Shown here piece after piece: positions 41,316-44,360 of a DNA stretch of 44,360 bases; the first letter of the stretch is position 1; each line of letters starts with the position of its first letter. The stretch is from the IMG/VR virus record IMGVR_UViG_3300025655_000008, positions 1-44,360 of that record. One strand, given 5' to 3'. Origin of the DNA: a virus. The translations under genes were made by a program, and so were the position numbers. The notes beneath the pieces were generated by a model. That model did no database searches. It was given only the letters and a program-made list of their open reading frames with translations, and was not told where the DNA came from.

Positions 41316-41722
41316 TGTTCACAACTCCTATATAAGTCTGCGATCCGCCGCGCCCTGTCGCCCACCTGTGCGGCCCATCGGCTGTCTAGCGCTTCATTTG
41401 CCGCCGCGCCGTATACGCCGTTTCGAAGCGCCCCCAGCATGTTGCGGAACTTCGACAGGCGGGGCCACCCGAGGTTGAAGCACATATTCACCAGCGCCCG
41501 TTGCGCCGGTTCGGGAAGGTCTCGCCACCAGGGCGCTTCGCGGTCAAGTTCGGCCATCGCAACGCCGATATCATTTTCCAGCAAATAGCGCGCCTCGTTC
41601 TCGGTAATCCCCACGTCATCAAGGTTGCGCCCGACGCCGATCGTCAGCTTTCCAACTGTATCTCGATACGGTTTCAAGCGAAGCCCCTCATCTAGCGTCA
41701 GGTCATCGATGATTTGCGTCAT
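41312..41722 (-). CDS. Endolysin, GH24 muramidase (T4 lysozyme family)
   Basis: 136 aa from ATG 41722 (ATGA overlap with the small membrane ORF; longer starts would place 17 extra residues inside it). Catalytic triad visible: E12 in TLDEGLRLKPY, D21 in YRDTVGK, T27 in LTIGVGRN. Later conserved ALVNMCFNLG and DSRWAAQVGDRARR. No signal peptide or SAR anchor, so export depends on the holin. Cleaves the NAM-NAG bond of peptidoglycan. Confidence 0.95.
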   Translation of the reverse strand: MTQIIDDLTLDEGLRLKPYRDTVGKLTIGVGRNLDDVGITENEARYLLENDIGVAMAELDREAPWWRDLPEPAQRALVNMCFNLGWPRLSKFRNMLGALRNGVYGAAANEALDSRWAAQVGDRARRIADLYRSCEQ

Positions 41723-41841
41723 ATCCATATCAACAGCCCCCCGAATAGCAACGCCACGGCAGCGCAGCCCCAAATAATCTTGCGCTTGATCGGCTTGGAA
41801 ATGGGCACATTAAACCCCATTTGCGGAACGTCCTTGGTCAC
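41719..41841 (-). CDS. Small single-TM lysis-cassette protein (GTG start)
   Basis: 40 aa from GTG 41841 (GTGA overlap with the previous stop; ends in ATGA with the endolysin start). Soluble basic N-terminus (SKPIKRKIIW) and a C-terminal TM segment (GCAAVALLFGGLLIWI). Its location directly before endolysin and holin suggests a lysis accessory such as a pinholin, antiholin or inner spanin; which one cannot be told. Confidence 0.6.
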   Translation of the reverse strand: MTKDVPQMGFNVPISKPIKRKIIWGCAAVALLFGGLLIWI

Positions 41842-42020
41842 TTAATGCCCCACCCTTTGATTGTGAAGTGCCGCGCCTCGTCGGCGGTAAACCTCATATA
41901 TTCCTTGCGCTCGTCGGTCTGCGTCATGATGTAATACGGTCGAAGCGGGTTTTTTGCGTCAATGCCGAAACTTACCTTCGGCGCGTCAACGTATTTTTGC
42001 ATGGTGTTTTGCTTATTCAC
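41838..42020 (-). CDS. Small hypothetical protein (GTG start)
   Basis: 60 aa from GTG 42020 in a GTGA overlap with the metallophosphoesterase stop; ATG 42002 (54 aa) is the alternative. Mixed alpha/beta (KVSFGIDAKNPLRPYYIM, EYMRFTADEARHFTIKGWG). No family recognised. Chained to its neighbours by stop/start overlaps. Confidence 0.6.
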   Translation of the reverse strand: MNKQNTMQKYVDAPKVSFGIDAKNPLRPYYIMTQTDERKEYMRFTADEARHFTIKGWGIK

Positions 42021-43060
42021 GCACCATCCCTCTTTTGAACGATCTTGAGATAGTCGCAGCCGTCCTCAATGTCAGCGAAGCTCCGAATGAACTTGATCTG
42101 GTTGTCTTGCATCTTCGGACGAATAACGAACATGACCGACGCGCCATATTGCTGTTCATGGAAGCCGTGCCGATGCGCATGATCGTCAATGTACTTGTAC
42201 CCCCGCGCGCGGGCCAGGTGGACGACACGTCCATCCGGCATTTCCTTCTGCTTTAGCGCCCAGGTGTGATGGTGGCCGGCGACGAAGATATCCGCGTCCT
42301 CGTCCATGTTGGCGGCCCGCTCTTGGCCGTGCAACTCGTTCCACATGGAATGACCCTTGTGGTTGTGCGCGGCGTCCACGCGCGCCTCAACGCCGCCGGG
42401 GAACACCAGCCGGAACCGCGCCCGCCAATCGAGCATGGGGATCATCTGAGCGTTGATGGTCTTGAGGTAGGTCGAGAATGACGGCTCCATCTCGTCGTGG
42501 TTCCCCATGAGCCAGACGAGCCACGGAACGTTGCTATCTTCAAGGAACCATCGCGCGAGTCGCCGCTCCGTTGAGCGAGAGACATCGTTTTCGGCGTAGA
42601 GCCTGACCAGCCGCCCGCCCCAGTTGTCTGCGGTGTCGCCAATGTTCACCGCATAGCAGTTTGGCGTCTCGCTCATGAGCTTTACGTGTTGGCGTAACAG
42701 CGGGATATTACAGCCGTTAGAACCAAGATGCGGATCACCCACCACCACGACTCCGATGGGCTCACTCGTCTTGAACTTGATGGGAAACCAGTGCATCGAT
42801 CTGGTGTGCTCGGAACGCTGCTTAAAACGCTTTTCCATCGTGTCAAGGATTTGCTCGGCGTCAATGTCGTCGTCGGGGAACTCGGGCAGCATGACTTTCG
42901 GCTCTGTCTCGCGTTCCAGCGCCCTGTTGTATCGGTTGCTCAGTGTCTTGCGCGGCATTCCAAGAGCGCGAGCGGCGGCGGCAACGGAACCATGAATATC
43001 AACCGCTGCAACGGCGTCGTCCATATCGTCGTCTGTTAGAGGCGACCATGTATCACTCAT
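42017..43060 (-). CDS. HTH-domain metallophosphoesterase
   Basis: 347 aa. Residues 12-50 hold a Fis-type helix-turn-helix (AVDIHGSVAAAARALGMPRK, TLSNRYNRAL). The rest is a calcineurin-like metallophosphoesterase: D109-x-H111 in VVVGDPHLG, GD at 141-142, GNHD at 186-189, H in AAHNHKGH and GHHHTW near 273. All metal ligands are in place. Comparable phage enzymes have been called DNA-repair or Mre11-like phosphoesterases; substrate here is unknown. Unusual to sit between fibre and lysis genes of a late operon. Confidence 0.85.
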   Translation of the reverse strand: MSDTWSPLTDDDMDDAVAAVDIHGSVAAAARALGMPRKTLSNRYNRALERETEPKVMLPEFPDDDIDAEQILDTMEKRFKQRSEHTRSMHWFPIKFKTSEPIGVVVVGDPHLGSNGCNIPLLRQHVKLMSETPNCYAVNIGDTADNWGGRLVRLYAENDVSRSTERRLARWFLEDSNVPWLVWLMGNHDEMEPSFSTYLKTINAQMIPMLDWRARFRLVFPGGVEARVDAAHNHKGHSMWNELHGQERAANMDEDADIFVAGHHHTWALKQKEMPDGRVVHLARARGYKYIDDHAHRHGFHEQQYGASVMFVIRPKMQDNQIKFIRSFADIEDGCDYLKIVQKRDGA

Positions 43061-43063
43061 ATT

Positions 43064-43534
43064 CTACGCTCCTCGGCAGTTTGCGCAATCGGGCTGGCGG
43101 TGATCGTAGTGAACCTTTTTCGCCAGATTTTTCAGGGCCAGCATGTAGAAATTCTGGCCCGGAGCCCTGGGCGAAATGATGCGGAGAACTTGGGTGGTCT
43201 CCCCGCCCCAATCCGGGTACTCCGCCAAGACTTCGGCGACGACGCCAATAAATCTCGGCTGCCCGAACGATACGCAATTGCGCTTTTTCGCCTCGACTAG
43301 AAACGCGGCCTCCGCTGCCTCTTTGCTGGTTCTGTCTCCATCGGCAATAGCCATGATGGATTCCTCGCTTCGGCAGAATGCCTCCATCGTGATCTTTTGC
43401 CCCGCCTGCCATCCGTTGATGATGGGGTGTGTGGTTTCGGGCATCGACGTGTTGGCGGTCTGACACCCGGTGATAAAGAGAATGAGAAGGGGGCCTAAGC
43501 CCCTGGCTAAAAATACATGGTGGATCCCTTTCAT
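43064..43534 (-). CDS. Putative phage lipoprotein
   Basis: 156 aa. N-terminal signal peptide with lipobox I-T-G-C at C24 (GPLLILFITGC), then a 130-residue exported domain with four further Cys (CRSEES, KRNCVSFG, CANC). Probable outer-membrane lipoprotein with disulfides. Late expression beside the lysis cassette suggests an outer spanin-like or superinfection-exclusion role; sequence does not prove either. Starts 22 nt after the upstream stop. Confidence 0.65.
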   Translation of the reverse strand: MKGIHHVFLARGLGPLLILFITGCQTANTSMPETTHPIINGWQAGQKITMEAFCRSEESIMAIADGDRTSKEAAEAAFLVEAKKRNCVSFGQPRFIGVVAEVLAEYPDWGGETTQVLRIISPRAPGQNFYMLALKNLAKKVHYDHRQPDCANCRGA

Positions 43535-43555
43535 GTTAATTATTTTGGCTCGCTG

Positions 43556-43786
43556 TCATCCGCCGCCGACCTTCGCCTTTAGCCCATCCCAAAATATGGC
43601 AGCAGCGCCACCAGCAGCAATTAACGTCAGGTAGACGATGATCTTGCCTGTTAGCGTGGCGCACCGGACGCGGTTCGATTGTGTCCATTCCATATTCTTG
43701 CGAAAATTACGGAGTTGATCGTGGTCATCAGGATCAATACCCATCAACTCAAGATCATGCTTAGTAATCGGTCTATCGTTGGTCAT
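43556..43786 (-). CDS. Small C-terminal-anchored membrane protein
   Basis: 76 aa. Charged N-terminal half (TKHDLELMGIDPDDHDQLRN) and one TM segment (KIIVYLTLIAAGGAAAIFW) near the C-terminus. Similar proteins are common next to phage fibre and lysis genes; function unknown. Lies 28 nt after the fibre gene stop. Confidence 0.65.
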   Translation of the reverse strand: MTNDRPITKHDLELMGIDPDDHDQLRNFRKNMEWTQSNRVRCATLTGKIIVYLTLIAAGGAAAIFWDGLKAKVGGG

Positions 43787-43814
43787 GGCTTTTGCCTTTC
43801 AGATTGATCCGGCA

Positions 43815-44360
43815 TCACCGCGCCCTTCCCTGACTGATGCCACTGCCACCAATCGGCGTGATGCCGAAAGCCATATATAGATGCTCAATACCGGAGCCAT
43901 TTATGTTGTTGTTATCACCGTCGCGCACCTTGTAGCCAGTTGCCGAAAAATCAACTTCGTTAACCGTGGTCGTTGCGTTAATGGCATTGGTAGCGTTGGG
44001 AATGAGGTATTGATAGTTTTCGTTTGCGCCGAGTGCTTGGGCGTGGAAAGCCCAATTCCATGCGGCTTCATTCCGCTTGGTCATGAATGAGGCTGGAGAG
44101 CCTCCAATATAAACAACTGGCCCATTTGCATTTAGGTTCCCTGTATAACTTCCAAAGGCATAAGGCCCGCTGTTGGCCCAAGCCCAATAAACAAAAGTGC
44201 GCCCCGTAACAAAGTCTGGCGATGTACCCCCGGCCACAACATCGAAATTTACATTATCAGGATCAGACGAATAATCACTGCGCGTAGTCTCTGCTGATGT
44301 GTTATCTGTAAACATGACTTTGCCTGTCGCCAAGTCCTTGTGATACACAACACCAGCCCC
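43815..44360 (-). CDS. Tail fibre / receptor-binding protein, C-terminal part (continues from 1927 through the junction)
   Basis: In the window this stretch is open at the right edge; 44234-44360 duplicates the left end, so only 43815-44233 adds new codons. C-terminal 140 residues: TGRTFVYWAWANSGPYAFGS, then VVYIGGSPASFMTKRNEAAWNW and GYKVRDGDNNNINGSGIEHL ... YMAFGITP, the usual end of environmental ConA-type fibres. The reading frame joins perfectly to the 5' part (total 781 aa). Confidence 0.85.
   Translation of the reverse strand, partial: GAGVVYHKDLATGKVMFTDNTSAETTRSDYSSDPDNVNFDVVAGGTSPDFVTGRTFVYWAWANSGPYAFGSYTGNLNANGPVVYIGGSPASFMTKRNEAAWNWAFHAQALGANENYQYLIPNATNAINATTTVNEVDFSATGYKVRDGDNNNINGSGIEHLYMAFGITPIGGSGISQGRAR
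44234..44360. repeat. Right copy of 127-bp terminal direct repeat
   Basis: Identical to 1-127; see the left copy. It should be removed when the circular molecule is annotated, otherwise the fibre gene is counted twice. Confidence 0.95.

Noticed and set aside
43815-44360. Diversity-generating retroelement variable region in the fibre
   Set aside because: Relatedness to BPP-1 suggested one, but no reverse transcriptase (YxDD) gene and no template/variable repeat pair were seen.
1-44360. tRNA genes, integrase, attachment site or lysogeny repressor
   Set aside because: Looked for in noncoding stretches and gene products; none recognised.

Overview
This window is the complete genome of a tailed, podovirus-type bacteriophage. 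The last 127 bases (44234-44360) repeat the first 127 exactly, and a tail-fibre gene on the minus strand reads without interruption across the junction. The molecule is therefore circular or circularly permuted, with a unique length of 44,233 bp. No chromosomal, tRNA, rRNA, CRISPR, integrase or lysogeny-repressor genes were seen, so a virulent lifestyle is the simplest reading. The host is not identified. Sigma-70-like promoters, no phage RNA polymerase, a GTA-type three-TM holin and a lipoprotein with a clear lipobox suggest a Gram-negative, probably proteobacterial, host that supplies its own RNA polymerase.

The genome has two opposed arms. The early/replication arm is on the plus strand (30446-40796). 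It starts with two short unknown genes and an ArdC-type antirestriction protein, each behind a near-identical promoter/operator/RBS cassette. It continues with a SNF2-type helicase, a Cas4-like PD-(D/E)XK exonuclease, a probable ssDNA-binding protein, a family A DNA polymerase, and small accessory proteins (DUF6011-like, DUF6378-like, and a DUF7666-like protein with thirteen 9-residue repeats).

The other arm is on the minus strand. It begins with a primase-polymerase/helicase (30144 leftwards), then a TGCTAC/GTAGCA-repeat region (a candidate origin or operator), a Holliday-junction-resolvase-like nuclease, a GIY-YIG/small-terminase fusion and the large terminase. The structural genes follow: portal, Bbp19-like protein, scaffold, BPP-1-type major capsid protein and cement protein, tail adaptor, a large nozzle-like protein with three FCCH-like repeats, an internal core protein, a 700-aa virion protein and a giant 3034-aa polyvalent/ejection protein with a zincin motif. 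Two tail-fibre genes come next. Through the junction the same strand carries small membrane proteins, a lipoprotein, an HTH-metallophosphoesterase, and a GH24 endolysin and holin. Most minus-strand genes are joined by TAATG, ATGA or GTGA stop/start overlaps, which points to one long translationally coupled late operon.

The structural module most resembles Bordetella phage BPP-1 and related podoviruses, but no reverse transcriptase or diversity-generating retroelement is present. The features most worth following up are the GIY-YIG/TerS fusion, the TGCTAC repeat cluster, the structured and terminated intergenic region just before the first early promoter, the duplicated C-terminal tail of a permuted-papain-like protein, the repeat protein with a hypervariable dipeptide, and the giant polyvalent protein.
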